DNA from: Flavobacterium lotistagni
GTDB lineage: Bacteria > Bacteroidota > Bacteroidia > Flavobacteriales > Flavobacteriaceae
Direction of reading: 5' to 3'
Assembly: GCF_011392125.1 (NCBI RefSeq)
Contig: NZ_JAAJBU010000007.1
Coordinates: 1 to 64,000 of the forward strand
Length of the DNA stretch: 64,000 nucleotides
Each line of letters starts with the position of its first letter. Position 1 is the first letter of the stretch. The position numbers and the translations under genes were made by a program. Positions 34,260 to 43,198 of the stretch are shown one piece after another. The notes beneath the pieces are model-generated. The model saw only the letters and a program-made list of their open reading frames with translations. It searched no databases and was not told the DNA's origin.

Positions 34260-35182
34260 TCTGAAATGTGGATGGTTTCGGAATTGGTTTGTTCAAATTT
34301 TAATTGCAGCGGTAAACAAATTGATTGCAATGCCACTTGCCAATTGTCATTGGTGAAACTTCCGGTAAATCGGACATTGGCTAAAGATTTCGGAAAGCCT
34401 ACTTTGTAATGATATTGGCTTTCGAATTGGGCAATAACAGCTTGCATTGGTGCATTTTTAAAAGAAGTTTCGCCGTCAATCCAACTGGATTTAGTGTGGG
34501 TTAGGTCTTGCCAAGTTTCGGCTGTTTGATTGAAAAATCGAAGTGATTCTCCATGGGTTAAAACCTTTGTTGCGGTAGAAGTAGTGACGCTCACTTTGCC
34601 TTCAAAACAGTGCACTTCGAGGAAATCTTTTTGCACTAAAACGTCGAATTGCGTGCCGAGTACTTGTACTTTTCCTTGAGCGGTTTCTACCGTAAATGTA
34701 CTGCCTTTAGCCACCTTAAAATAAGCTTGCCCACAGAGTTTTAGATTGCGGTTATAACTAAAAAAAGTAGGATAACTGACGCTTGAATTTGCGTTTAAAA
34801 CCACTTCAGAGCCATCGGTCAAAACTAAAGTTTGCTGTTTTCCGTAACTGGTTTGAACAGTATTTGAGAAGGCCAACAAATGATACAAGCCGAAAAGCAC
34901 AAGTAGTGCAGCCGCTAGAGAAGTATACACATAAAGTCTGCGAACTTTCGATTGCTGCTGCGTCTTTAAAGCGATTTTATCTTGAATAGCATTGAAATTT
35001 CGGTCCAAATCGGGTGGGCCCAAATCGATGGATTGCAATGAAAACCGAAGTTTCCGATAAGCATTAAAATCACTTTCAGTCACGAATTGAAGCAACTCTT
35101 CATCGGTGATTTTACCCGAAAGCCAATCAGACAAATAGGTTTCTTGGTGGTTATCTGGTGTCTTTTTCATCATAAATCTCAT
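34256..35182 (-). CDS. FecR-family anti-sigma factor
   Basis: 308 residues; ATG 35182 overlaps the sigma stop as TAATG, with ATGs 3 and 4 codons later as alternatives. Cytoplasmic N-terminus (about 1-78), one membrane segment (LYVYTSLAAALLVLFGLYHLL, about 82-102), periplasmic FecR domain (TLVLTDGSEVVLNANSSVSYP ... GQAYFKVAKGSTFTVETAQGKVQVLGTQFDV) and a C-terminal DUF4974-like domain (FKNAPMQAVIAQFESQYHYKVGF). It passes the receptor signal to the sigma factor. Confidence 0.92.
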   Translation of the reverse strand: MRFMMKKTPDNHQETYLSDWLSGKITDEELLQFVTESDFNAYRKLRFSLQSIDLGPPDLDRNFNAIQDKIALKTQQQSKVRRLYVYTSLAAALLVLFGLYHLLAFSNTVQTSYGKQQTLVLTDGSEVVLNANSSVSYPTFFSYNRNLKLCGQAYFKVAKGSTFTVETAQGKVQVLGTQFDVLVQKDFLEVHCFEGKVSVTTSTATKVLTHGESLRFFNQTAETWQDLTHTKSSWIDGETSFKNAPMQAVIAQFESQYHYKVGFPKSLANVRFTGSFTNDNWQVALQSICLPLQLKFEQTNSETIHISE

Positions 35183-35709
35183 TAAACATTTTTGACCACT
35201 TTTCTTAGTGAAAGCAAGGCCAGATGCATTCTTTTCTCTACAGCTTTAACAGACAAATCAAGCAAAGTAGCAATCTCGGCGTAAGTATGGTTCTCGAATC
35301 GGTTCATTAAAAATACGGTGCGTTGTTTCTCGGGTAATTCGTTGATGGCCTTTTCAAGTTCTTTTTTAAGTTCGGCCTCAACCAGCAAAAATTCGGGCGA
35401 TTCTTCATGCGTTGCTTTGGGTTTGGATTGCTGCTCGAAATTCAGTACTACTTTATCGTGTTTGATGTGATTGAGTGAAAGTCGAATAGCTGTTGTGAAA
35501 AGAAAACTTTTGGCTTGTTCAGGTTGGAGCATACCGCAATTTTCCCATAAAATAACGAAAGCGTTCTGAGCCACATCTTCTGCCCTATCGATGTCTTTGA
35601 ATTTATACGCTAGAAAATTCCGAAGCAATTTGAAATGTGCATCGAATACCGATCGAAAGACGGTTTCAGAACACAAACAAGGCACAGATTTGCTATCGTT
35701 TTGACTCAT
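35182..35709 (-). CDS. ECF-type RNA polymerase sigma factor
   Basis: 175 residues. Region 2 at about 15-85 (HFKLLRNFLAYKFKDIDRAEDVAQNAFVILWEN), region 4 at about 115-172 (AINELPEKQRTVFLMNRFENHTYAEIATLLDLSVKAVEKRMHLAL). FecI-like ECF sigma. First gene of an overlapping three-gene set with FecR and the STN-receptor, so it should direct their transcription and perhaps that of the Kazal lipoprotein just upstream. N-terminal SVPCLC Cys pair is unusual. Confidence 0.92.
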   Translation of the reverse strand: MSQNDSKSVPCLCSETVFRSVFDAHFKLLRNFLAYKFKDIDRAEDVAQNAFVILWENCGMLQPEQAKSFLFTTAIRLSLNHIKHDKVVLNFEQQSKPKATHEESPEFLLVEAELKKELEKAINELPEKQRTVFLMNRFENHTYAEIATLLDLSVKAVEKRMHLALLSLRKVVKNV

Positions 35710-35728
35710 ACTCTTTTAAAAATTGTTA

Positions 35729-35757
35729 CCACATACCCTTGCTTAAAGAATATGTGG
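35729..35757 (-). terminator. Hairpin between the Kazal lipoprotein and sigma genes
   Basis: CCACATA (35729-35735) pairs with TATGTGG (35751-35757), 15-nt loop; on the minus strand TAACAATTTTT follows. Could be a weak terminator or a leader structure of the sigma gene. Confidence 0.5.
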
Positions 35758-35802
35758 CAACAAAAAACTAACTAGCTTCTTTTTCAATAATTATTTAACC
35801 CT

Positions 35803-37254
35803 TTATGGACAAGAAAGTTCAATTTGACTTTGAAAAGCGGCCTGATTGGCAAACGTGTATACCGAATTTCCAAACGTTGCCGTAATCGGATATGACATCG
35901 CTGGCATAATGGGTTGATTCACCGGATTCCAATATTGAAGCAATTCACCGTTATTGTTCACCGTAACCAAAGCACCTTGATATTGCACATTCACTGGATA
36001 AACGATATTGAAGCAATTACCCAACAGCTCACCAAAATTGGGTGCCGGACAAGTCACAAAATCATTTTGGGTAAATCCTTCGCATTGGGCCCAGCAAGCA
36101 TTGTCGAATTGTCTGATACCAACCGGAGTTTGCACACATACTGGGTTATAATCTGTCGGACAAGTACAAATACCGTTGCAATTCGGTTTGATCCAATTGG
36201 CGATGGCTGAGCAATTCGCACCGATTCTGATTTGGCAGTTGTCATTCGGAATTGTTGTAAGCGAATACGGGAAATTCGGGATAGTTACCGGCAGCGAAGC
36301 AATTGAGTATGTACCCAAGAGTTCATTCCCGCTAGTAAATACTTGGAAGTTTGGAGCGGTTGGGTTTACTGAATCAAAGTCAATAGTCAATTCGTAAGTA
36401 CCATTAGCACTACAAGCGCCTGGAGTAGCCACGACATTGGTAATACTACAATCGCCACTTCCGTTGCAAGAAATGAAATCATTCTGAGTGAAACCGGCAC
36501 ACATCGCATAACATGTATTAGCGAATTCCACAATTCCTGTAGGCGTTTGTACGCAAACCGGAACGTACTCTTGAGTACAGATGCAATTATTGTCATTACA
36601 GTCATTTACAGCATTGTAAAAATCATATATGCTATTGAGCACTATGGTTTGATTTTGATTGACAATAGTAATTGGGAACACAATATTGGCTTCGGTAGTG
36701 GCCGGATTGTTCAAATAAGCATTGAGTTCTTCCTGAGAATTAATAGTAACAGATTGCCCGTTAGCTACTGCTGTTATTGGAAAAACAATATCAAAACAAT
36801 AGGTGTGTTGCAAATCATCATCAAAAGTAGGTAGTCCGCATTGGATAATGAGTGCAATCAAATCGGCCTCATCGTTAATGGTTTGCACCGCACCACCGTA
36901 TTGCACCTGAAAAGGAAAAACCACAGCCGTTAAATGCAAAGCCGGAGATTCGTTGTTAAGAATTTCAAGCAAACCCTCTAAACTCGACGCTGTAATAAGT
37001 GTGCCGTTGTTGTAAGCGAAAGTAATCGGAAACACAAACTCGAAACACAGCATCGGATTCGCTGAATCAGCATTGACTTGCGCACTTCTGTTCGGCCCAA
37101 CAGTATTTTCTAATTTTAATTTGTTCAGTACGGTGCGCATGGCTGTACTTTCCACAGCAGCATCTGAACTTACAATCGATTTCTCATCGGAACACGAATA
37201 AAAAGTAACCGCAGAGAAAACAACGAGTAAAAGCAAGGTTTTAATGGTTTTCAT
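35803..37254 (-). CDS. Repeat lipoprotein with two Kazal-like domains
   Basis: 483 residues from ATG 37254; an ATG 8 codons earlier (37278) leaves a poorer signal. Lipobox FYSC, Cys about 21. Layout: four repeats of about 38 residues with the core (C)F-x-IVFPIT...G..VTINS.EEL...L, then Kazal-like domain 1 (CICTQEYVPVC...NTCYAMC), a 100-residue Cys-containing linker, Kazal-like domain 2 (CTCPTDYNPVC...NACWAQC), then two more FPIT repeats (CFNIVYPVNV, MSYPITATFG). Kazal domains are serine-protease inhibitors. The lipoprotein is probably on the outer membrane and may guard against host or competitor proteases. Directly upstream of the sigma/FecR/receptor genes. Confidence 0.82.
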   Translation of the reverse strand: MKTIKTLLLLVVFSAVTFYSCSDEKSIVSSDAAVESTAMRTVLNKLKLENTVGPNRSAQVNADSANPMLCFEFVFPITFAYNNGTLITASSLEGLLEILNNESPALHLTAVVFPFQVQYGGAVQTINDEADLIALIIQCGLPTFDDDLQHTYCFDIVFPITAVANGQSVTINSQEELNAYLNNPATTEANIVFPITIVNQNQTIVLNSIYDFYNAVNDCNDNNCICTQEYVPVCVQTPTGIVEFANTCYAMCAGFTQNDFISCNGSGDCSITNVVATPGACSANGTYELTIDFDSVNPTAPNFQVFTSGNELLGTYSIASLPVTIPNFPYSLTTIPNDNCQIRIGANCSAIANWIKPNCNGICTCPTDYNPVCVQTPVGIRQFDNACWAQCEGFTQNDFVTCPAPNFGELLGNCFNIVYPVNVQYQGALVTVNNNGELLQYWNPVNQPIMPAMSYPITATFGNSVYTFANQAAFQSQIELSCP

Positions 37255-37351
37255 ATCAATTTGATTTTTAAGTTTCATAGTTTAGACAACCCAACTTGAG
37301 GCCACCCTACTTTTTTGAAAAACTTTTTCACTAAGATATTGAAAAACAAAA

Positions 37352-37373
37352 ATCCCAACCTTTCGATTGGGAT
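37352..37373 (-). terminator. Rho-independent terminator of the pabB-tilS-dsbD operon
   Basis: ATCCCAA/TTGGGAT (37352-37358 and 37367-37373), 8-nt loop; on the minus strand TTTTTGTTTTTC follows. Confidence 0.85.
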
Positions 37374-37378
37374 CAAAT

Positions 37379-39388
37379 TTACTTTTTGAAATTCGCTAGT
37401 CCGGCCCTGAGCCAACTTTCGTATTCTTGAAAGCTAGTATAACTCATAGTTGGCGTTTGCGGATTCAGATTATTGCCCTGCAAATCGGTGAGTACATAAA
37501 GCGGTTGTGTATTGGTTTTGTAATTCGTAATCATAAAATCAGTCCATTTATCGCCGACGGTTTCGATTTCAGCACCAGTGGCCTTTGAAACAGTTTGCTC
37601 ATGCTCAGGCAAGGTTCTTTTGTCATCAACATACAAAGAAATCAAAACGACTTCATTTTTAAGAATAGATAAAATCGGTGCTTCTACCCATACGTTGTTT
37701 TCCATTTTGCGGCAATTCACGCAAGCATAACCTGTAAAATCGAGCATGATGGGTTTGTTCACAGATTTCGCGTAGGCCAAACCTTTATCATAATCGTTGA
37801 AGACAGTAATTCCGTGCGGGCCGGATACAGCGCCTTCAGGCAAAGCAGCTTCAGACTTGGCAGCGCTAGAACCACCCACACCAAAAGGGCTTTCGCTATA
37901 TTCCATCGGCGGTGGGAAAGCGTTGATTAATCGCAATGGTGCACCCCAAAGCCCCGGAATCATATAAACCGTAAATGATAAAACTAGTAAACCAGTCAGT
38001 AATCTTCCTACCGAAATGTGCGTCAACGGACTATCGTGCGGTGTAGAGATTTTCCCGAAAAGGTATAACGCCAAGGCTCCAAAAATCGCAATCCATATCG
38101 CAAGGAAAACTTCGCGCTCCAATAAATGTAACTGTAAAACTAAGTCTGCATTAGACAAGAATTTAAACGCCAAAGCCAACTCTAAAAATCCTAGAAACAC
38201 TTTAACGGTATTGAGCCAACCGCCTGATTTTGGCAACGATTGCAACCAACCCGGGAACATAGCAAAAAGCATGAACGGTAAAGCCAAAGCCGTTGAAAAA
38301 CCTAACATCCCGACAATTGGGCCTATTCCTCCGCGAGAAGCCGCTTCAAACAAAAGCGTTCCTACAATCGGGCCGGTGCACGAAAACGAAACAATCGCCA
38401 GGGCCAAAGCCATAAACAAAATTCCGATGATTCCGCCGCGGTCTGCTTGACGATCGACCTTATTGGCCCAAGAATTTGGCAACATAATTTCGAAAGCACC
38501 TAAGAACGAAGCAGCAAAAAACACCAAAAGAAGGAAGAAAATCACATTGAACCAAACGTTGGTAGCTAAGGCATTCAAGGCATCGGCACCAAAAATCGCA
38601 GTGACCAATGAACCTAAAACCACATAAATCACAATAATCGAAATACCGTAAATAATCGCGTTACGAATTCCGGCAGCCTTGGTTTTACTTTGTTTGGTAA
38701 AGAAACTCACGGTCATCGGAATTAGCGGAAACACACAAGGGGTGAGCAATGCTGCAAAACCCGAGAGAAAAGCAATGAAGAAAATTGACCAAAGCCCGAG
38801 AGGCGTTTTCTCTGCGGTGGCGGCGATTTCTGTTTTTGGCGCCGGTGTTTCTTTGACTTCGGCTGCAGTTGCGACTACTTTTGCAGTGTCAATAGTTGTG
38901 GTGTCGACTGCTGTTGGGATTATCGCAGTTTCTTCTGTGGTCATTTCCGGAAGCGTGAACTTGAATTTCTCGACCAAATTCACACACGAAGCCTTACAAG
39001 CTTGATAATCGACAGCCACTTCGATTTTTTTGAGTTTCGGGTTAGTGACTTTGATTTCCTGCTCGAAATGGATTTTGCCCTCGAAGTAGGTTTCGTTCAC
39101 GCCAAAGACTTCATTGAAACCGGTTTTAGTATTTCTTTCCTTGGTTTTTCCGACCAAGCTGTAATTGCCTTGTTGGTCTTTGAAAGTAAGTTCCATTGGG
39201 AGCGAACCGCCTTCATCGGTAAATTGTGAATACACGTGCCATTCTTTTTCAATGGTCGCGTCGAAAATTAAAACAACATTGGTAGCCGATTTTTTCTGGG
39301 TTTTGCTGCTCCATTTGACAGGTTGCAGAATTTGAGCTTGCACAGTTAAGGCGATGAAAACTAAAACAACGGAAAAGATTTTTCTCAT
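37379..39388 (-). CDS. dsbD: DsbD-family thiol:disulfide interchange protein
   Basis: 669 residues. Signal peptide (VQAQ, about 18); periplasmic N-terminal DsbD-alpha-like domain with the paired Cys of [15 protein letters not shown]; about 200-470 eight membrane helices of the DsbD/CcdA core with [12 protein letters not shown] and [11 protein letters not shown] Cys residues; C-terminal thioredoxin domain with [11 protein letters not shown] (Cys556, Cys559). It carries electrons from cytosolic thioredoxin to periplasmic disulfides and c-type cytochrome assembly. Start overlaps the tilS stop by 4 nt; last gene before a terminator. Confidence 0.92.
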   Translation of the reverse strand: MRKIFSVVLVFIALTVQAQILQPVKWSSKTQKKSATNVVLIFDATIEKEWHVYSQFTDEGGSLPMELTFKDQQGNYSLVGKTKERNTKTGFNEVFGVNETYFEGKIHFEQEIKVTNPKLKKIEVAVDYQACKASCVNLVEKFKFTLPEMTTEETAIIPTAVDTTTIDTAKVVATAAEVKETPAPKTEIAATAEKTPLGLWSIFFIAFLSGFAALLTPCVFPLIPMTVSFFTKQSKTKAAGIRNAIIYGISIIVIYVVLGSLVTAIFGADALNALATNVWFNVIFFLLLVFFAASFLGAFEIMLPNSWANKVDRQADRGGIIGILFMALALAIVSFSCTGPIVGTLLFEAASRGGIGPIVGMLGFSTALALPFMLFAMFPGWLQSLPKSGGWLNTVKVFLGFLELALAFKFLSNADLVLQLHLLEREVFLAIWIAIFGALALYLFGKISTPHDSPLTHISVGRLLTGLLVLSFTVYMIPGLWGAPLRLINAFPPPMEYSESPFGVGGSSAAKSEAALPEGAVSGPHGITVFNDYDKGLAYAKSVNKPIMLDFTGYACVNCRKMENNVWVEAPILSILKNEVVLISLYVDDKRTLPEHEQTVSKATGAEIETVGDKWTDFMITNYKTNTQPLYVLTDLQGNNLNPQTPTMSYTSFQEYESWLRAGLANFKK

Positions 39389-40698
39389 GGGGTAACTTCT
39401 ATTTTTAATATTTTTTGGGTTTTGGATGTCACTTTAAACCGCTCATCTTGTCGAAACCCTACTATCCATAGGATTTTGCTCGCCGAGCATAGCAACCAAG
39501 CTTTCTCCTTGTCTATTAATGATAATTTTTCGTCTTTGAAAAACTTACTTACCTTTTTTGACTGGCCTTGCATTCCGAGCGGTTGAAAAATATCGCCGGT
39601 TTGCCATTTTCTGAGCACCAGCGGATATTCTAACTGTTCTGCATCGACAAATATAACCGAATTGGATGCTGCAGAAATGTCGGCTACCAGACTAAACGAA
39701 AGATTTAAGGGAAAATTAACGTCTGCTTGTTGGCTGTCAATATAAAATTCCGTGACCGATGCAGCGTTATCAATCGGTGCCACAATCAGTACTTTTCGGT
39801 CTTTAAGCAAACGGTAATGCGTTGAAAATACTTGCTTGCCCGATTGGCCTTTCGATAAAGCATAAATATCATCCCAAGCAGAAAAACCAAATTCCTTGAG
39901 CCATTGGTACAGATAGGAAGTATAATTCGGAAGCTGCAGCAATTTCTTCAAATTAAAATGAATTTCATTGCCTTTGGCTACGGCGACTTGCTGGTAAACC
40001 ATTACGGAGGCGTCGTCAGCCATTGCTTTGGATTGTTGTAAATATGACTGGGTTTTCTCAAACGAATCTAAAAAACTCGGATTCAACGCTTTAAAAACCG
40101 GTATCAAATCGTGGCGGATTTTATTGCGCAAGTATTTGTCTGAAGCGTTGCTGCTATCTTCGCTCCATTGCAGTTTGCTTTCGTTGGCATGCAAAACCAA
40201 ATCGATCCTGCTGAAACCCAACAACGGGCGAATAATTTTGTGGTTGAGCACCGGAATTCCGGTTAAACCGTCCAAGCCTGTGCCGCGAATGAGGTTGATC
40301 AGGAAGGTTTCCAGATTATCGTCGGCGTGGTGGGCAGTGAGTAAATAATCGTAGTTTCCGGTTTCAAGCAATTCGTAAAACCAATTGTAACGCAACTCAC
40401 GAGCAGCCACTTGAACCGACAATTTATAATCTTCGGCAAAAGTCAAAGTATCAAAACGAGTTGTAAAAACAGGAATTTTGTGCTGTTCCGCGAAAGATTT
40501 GACAAAAATTTCATCCTGATCGCTTTCTTCACCTCGCAACTGAAAATTACAGTGCGCCACCGCAATATCGTAGGGCAACTGGCGCATCAAATCGAGCATT
40601 ACCATACTGTCCATGCCGCCGCTGACCGCCAAAAGCAACTTACGGCCTTTGAGAAAAGGGAAATTTTCGTCTAGATGTTCCTGAAGCATTCCAAGCAT
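39385..40698 (-). CDS. tilS: tRNA(Ile)-lysidine synthetase
   Basis: 437 residues from ATG 40698, 27 nt after the pabB stop; ATG 40689 also fits, while the frame reaches back to 40767 inside pabB. PP-loop motif [17 protein letters not shown] near the start, [45 protein letters not shown], and C-terminal TilS substrate-binding domains ([28 protein letters not shown]). It converts C34 of the AUA-decoding tRNA-Ile to lysidine and is essential in most bacteria. Middle gene of the pabB-tilS-dsbD run. Confidence 0.93.
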   Translation of the reverse strand: MLGMLQEHLDENFPFLKGRKLLLAVSGGMDSMVMLDLMRQLPYDIAVAHCNFQLRGEESDQDEIFVKSFAEQHKIPVFTTRFDTLTFAEDYKLSVQVAARELRYNWFYELLETGNYDYLLTAHHADDNLETFLINLIRGTGLDGLTGIPVLNHKIIRPLLGFSRIDLVLHANESKLQWSEDSSNASDKYLRNKIRHDLIPVFKALNPSFLDSFEKTQSYLQQSKAMADDASVMVYQQVAVAKGNEIHFNLKKLLQLPNYTSYLYQWLKEFGFSAWDDIYALSKGQSGKQVFSTHYRLLKDRKVLIVAPIDNAASVTEFYIDSQQADVNFPLNLSFSLVADISAASNSVIFVDAEQLEYPLVLRKWQTGDIFQPLGMQGQSKKVSKFFKDEKLSLIDKEKAWLLCSASKILWIVGFRQDERFKVTSKTQKILKIEVTP

Positions 40699-40724
40699 AG
40701 CCAAATGTAGCGAATTGCGCTGAA

Positions 40725-42014
40725 TTATTGTAAAACTTCGTGCATCGCCTTGGCTTTGAGTAAACATTCTTCGTATTCATTTGCTGCAACAGCCAATGAA
40801 GTAATCGCACTGCCCACTGAAAACGAAACGTATTGCTTTTCCTGATTATAAAGAATACTGCGGATGACCACATTGAAATCAAAATCATTATCCGGTGTAA
40901 AATAACCAACTGCTCCGCTGTAAAGCCCGCGTTTGGTTTCTTCTAGATTTTCAATAAGCTGCATGGCGGAAATCTTCGGTGCGCCGGTCATGCTGCCCAT
41001 TGGGAAAGTAGTTTTGATGGCATCGACTGCTGAATATTCGGGATTTAATCTCGAACTGATGGTTGAAATCATTTGATGCACTTGCAAAAACGAATAAATG
41101 CCGCACAATTCCTCCACTTTGACGCTTCCCTTCTGCGCGGTTCTAGACAAATCATTGCGCACTAAATCAGTAATCATGATGTTCTCGGAACGCTCTTTCG
41201 GGTCGGCGGCCAATTGATTTTTGGAAAGCAAATCTTCTTGCGAATCGGAAAATCGTTTGGCGGTGCCTTTGATGGGTTGCGAAATAAGGGTTTCACCTTG
41301 TTTTTTGAGATAACGTTCTGGTGAGGCTGACAATAGAAAATGCTGATGGTTCTTCAAGAAAACAGAAAACGGTGCTTGCGAGATTTCGTTGAGTTTGAAA
41401 AATTTCTCCAGCGGATCAATCGTGGCTTGCTCGGCAAAAAATTCCATACAGAAATTGGCTTCGTAAATATCGCCAAGATGGATGTGCTCAAGCATTCGGT
41501 TGACTTTGCCAATGTATTCGTCTTTGGAAATCCTTTGTCTTATTTGGAGCGCGTTGTGAGTTGTCGATTGCGAATTGCGGGTGGTGAGTTGAATGATCGA
41601 AAAATCGTCATCAAACTCGTCGTCACACATCCTTAAATACTGTACTTCAAGTTGATTTCCTTTCAATAAAAATAGCTTCTTAGGCTGAAAGAAATACAAA
41701 TCCGGGAATTGTAAGCCGTCGTAGTTATCAGACGAAAGTGCTTCCAAATCATTTTTTAAATCGTAAGTCAAATAGCCGAAAAGCCAATCTTGGGTCGTTT
41801 GCTGGTATTGCTTCAAATCTTCAAAGGCGTTCTGCACGTCGGTTCTGATTGAAGTGAAAGCAGCTACCGCTAAAACACAATCGTAACTAGAATATGCAGC
41901 TGCGTGCGAATTACTGTCTAGAAAAACAATTTCACAAAACTGCTGTGCCCAAGCCAGAAGCTGTTGTTTGAATACGTCCGGCTGTGCTATCTGCCGGTGG
42001 AAATAAGTTCTCAA
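40725..42014 (-). CDS. pabB: Aminodeoxychorismate synthase component I
   Basis: 429 residues starting with TTG at 42014; an in-frame stop lies upstream and the only nearby ATG is out of frame. Chorismate-binding core: ISQPIKGTAKRF, SENIMITDLVRNDLSRTAQKGSVKV, TFPMGSMTGAPKISAMQLIENLE, GLYSGAVGYFTPDNDFDFNVVIRSI. The N-terminal region is divergent, as in PabB rather than TrpE. Makes aminodeoxychorismate for folate with a PabA glutaminase (26585-27163 is a candidate). Residues about 142-155 (IQLTTRNSQSTTHNA) form a low-complexity insertion in a linker. Confidence 0.9.
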   Translation of the reverse strand: MRTYFHRQIAQPDVFKQQLLAWAQQFCEIVFLDSNSHAAAYSSYDCVLAVAAFTSIRTDVQNAFEDLKQYQQTTQDWLFGYLTYDLKNDLEALSSDNYDGLQFPDLYFFQPKKLFLLKGNQLEVQYLRMCDDEFDDDFSIIQLTTRNSQSTTHNALQIRQRISKDEYIGKVNRMLEHIHLGDIYEANFCMEFFAEQATIDPLEKFFKLNEISQAPFSVFLKNHQHFLLSASPERYLKKQGETLISQPIKGTAKRFSDSQEDLLSKNQLAADPKERSENIMITDLVRNDLSRTAQKGSVKVEELCGIYSFLQVHQMISTISSRLNPEYSAVDAIKTTFPMGSMTGAPKISAMQLIENLEETKRGLYSGAVGYFTPDNDFDFNVVIRSILYNQEKQYVSFSVGSAITSLAVAANEYEECLLKAKAMHEVLQ

Positions 42015-42033
42015 GAATTCATTTTTTGAGCTT

Positions 42034-42041
42034 CAAAATTA
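42034..42041 (-). promoter_or_regulatory. -7 element for the pabB operon
   Basis: TAATTTTG on the minus strand, 19 nt before the TTG start. Confidence 0.5.
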
Positions 42042-42205
42042 CAACAAAAATGAGTAGAAAATTTGTGGCACGTTTTTTATTGCGAGCGGAAAACTTCCAC
42101 ATAAAATTGACGCTTATCGATTAAAAAATTACTAGAACTCTTTGCCAGACAAGCCCCAAGAATCTAAGCACAGTAATTTATTAATCACCTTAAATAAGCA
42201 ATTTT

Positions 42206-43102
42206 ATGAAGACCAAACCCCGCATTAGTTTGATTGTAGCCGGACTTTTAATTCTGGCTGTAGCCTGTAAACAAAGAGAAGCCGCCGCTGAAGAAGCTGC
42301 TATTTCTAATGAAAAAATGGGCATTTCTGCCGACAGTACTGCATCGCCCAATGCCAACGCTATTCAAATGCCTGAACGGAAATTCATCCGCACCGCAGAG
42401 CTGAAATTCAAAACCAAAAACGTGTCGCAATCCACCGATGCTATAGAAGAAACTGTTCGAATTGCCGGTGGCTTTGTTCAGGATTCTGAATTGGAAAGCA
42501 CCATCAACCAACAATTCTCGACTAAAATCAGTCAAGACAGCACTTTGGAAACCACCAAATACACGGTTGAAAACAATATTGTCTTAAGAGTTCCGAACCG
42601 GCAATTTGATTTCGTCCTGAAATCGATCGCGAAAGAAATCACCTTCCTAGACAGCCGCCACCTTAAAGCCGATGATGTAGCCCTGCAACTTTTAGCCAAC
42701 GAAATGGCATCGCGCCGAAGCAACCAACACCAAAAACGCCTCGAAAAAGCCATCGATACCAAAGGCCAAAAACTCAACCAAATCACCGAGGCAGAAAATG
42801 CCGTAAACCAAACAGGAACAGCCCAAGACGAAAAGAAAATCGAAAATTTGGCGCTACAGGACCAAGTCAATTTTAGCACGATTACGTTGCATCTTTACCA
42901 AAAAGAAACCATCAAACAAGAAGTCGTAGCGCGTGAAAAAGACGCAAGCGATTACCAGCCGCAACTCGGAATACAACTAGTAGACGCGCTAAAATCCGGC
43001 TGGTATGTGCTCGAAAGTGTATTCGTTTTCCTTGTCAGAATCTGGAGTTTGATTTTAATCGTACTTGTTCTATTTCTTGCTATCAGGAAATACAAAAAAT
43101 AA
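42206..43102 (+). CDS. DUF4349-family lipoprotein
   Basis: 298 residues. Signal peptide with lipobox LAVAC (Cys21). Core KFIRTAELKFKTKNVSQSTDAIEETVRIAGGFV (about 59-91) and IVLRVPNRQFDFVLKSIAKEITFLDSRHLKADDV are the DUF4349 pattern; a helical hairpin (about 165-225) and a C-terminal membrane helix (VFVFLVRIWSLILIVLVLFLA, about 273-293) follow, so both ends may be membrane-linked. Cell-envelope function unknown. Single gene. Confidence 0.88.
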   Translation: MKTKPRISLIVAGLLILAVACKQREAAAEEAAISNEKMGISADSTASPNANAIQMPERKFIRTAELKFKTKNVSQSTDAIEETVRIAGGFVQDSELESTINQQFSTKISQDSTLETTKYTVENNIVLRVPNRQFDFVLKSIAKEITFLDSRHLKADDVALQLLANEMASRRSNQHQKRLEKAIDTKGQKLNQITEAENAVNQTGTAQDEKKIENLALQDQVNFSTITLHLYQKETIKQEVVAREKDASDYQPQLGIQLVDALKSGWYVLESVFVFLVRIWSLILIVLVLFLAIRKYKK

Positions 43103-43153
43103 AATATTCAATATTTGAAATCTGTGAAAATCTGTGCCATCTGTGTTTAAAAA

Positions 43154-43175
43154 AAGCCGTTCAATCGAACGGCTT
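43154..43175. terminator. Bidirectional terminator, DUF4349 gene / lpdA
   Basis: AAGCCGTTC (43154-43162) and GAACGGCTT (43167-43175), 4-nt loop; T-rich on both sides. Confidence 0.9.
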
Positions 43176-43198
43176 CCTTATTTATCAAAAACTAAATT

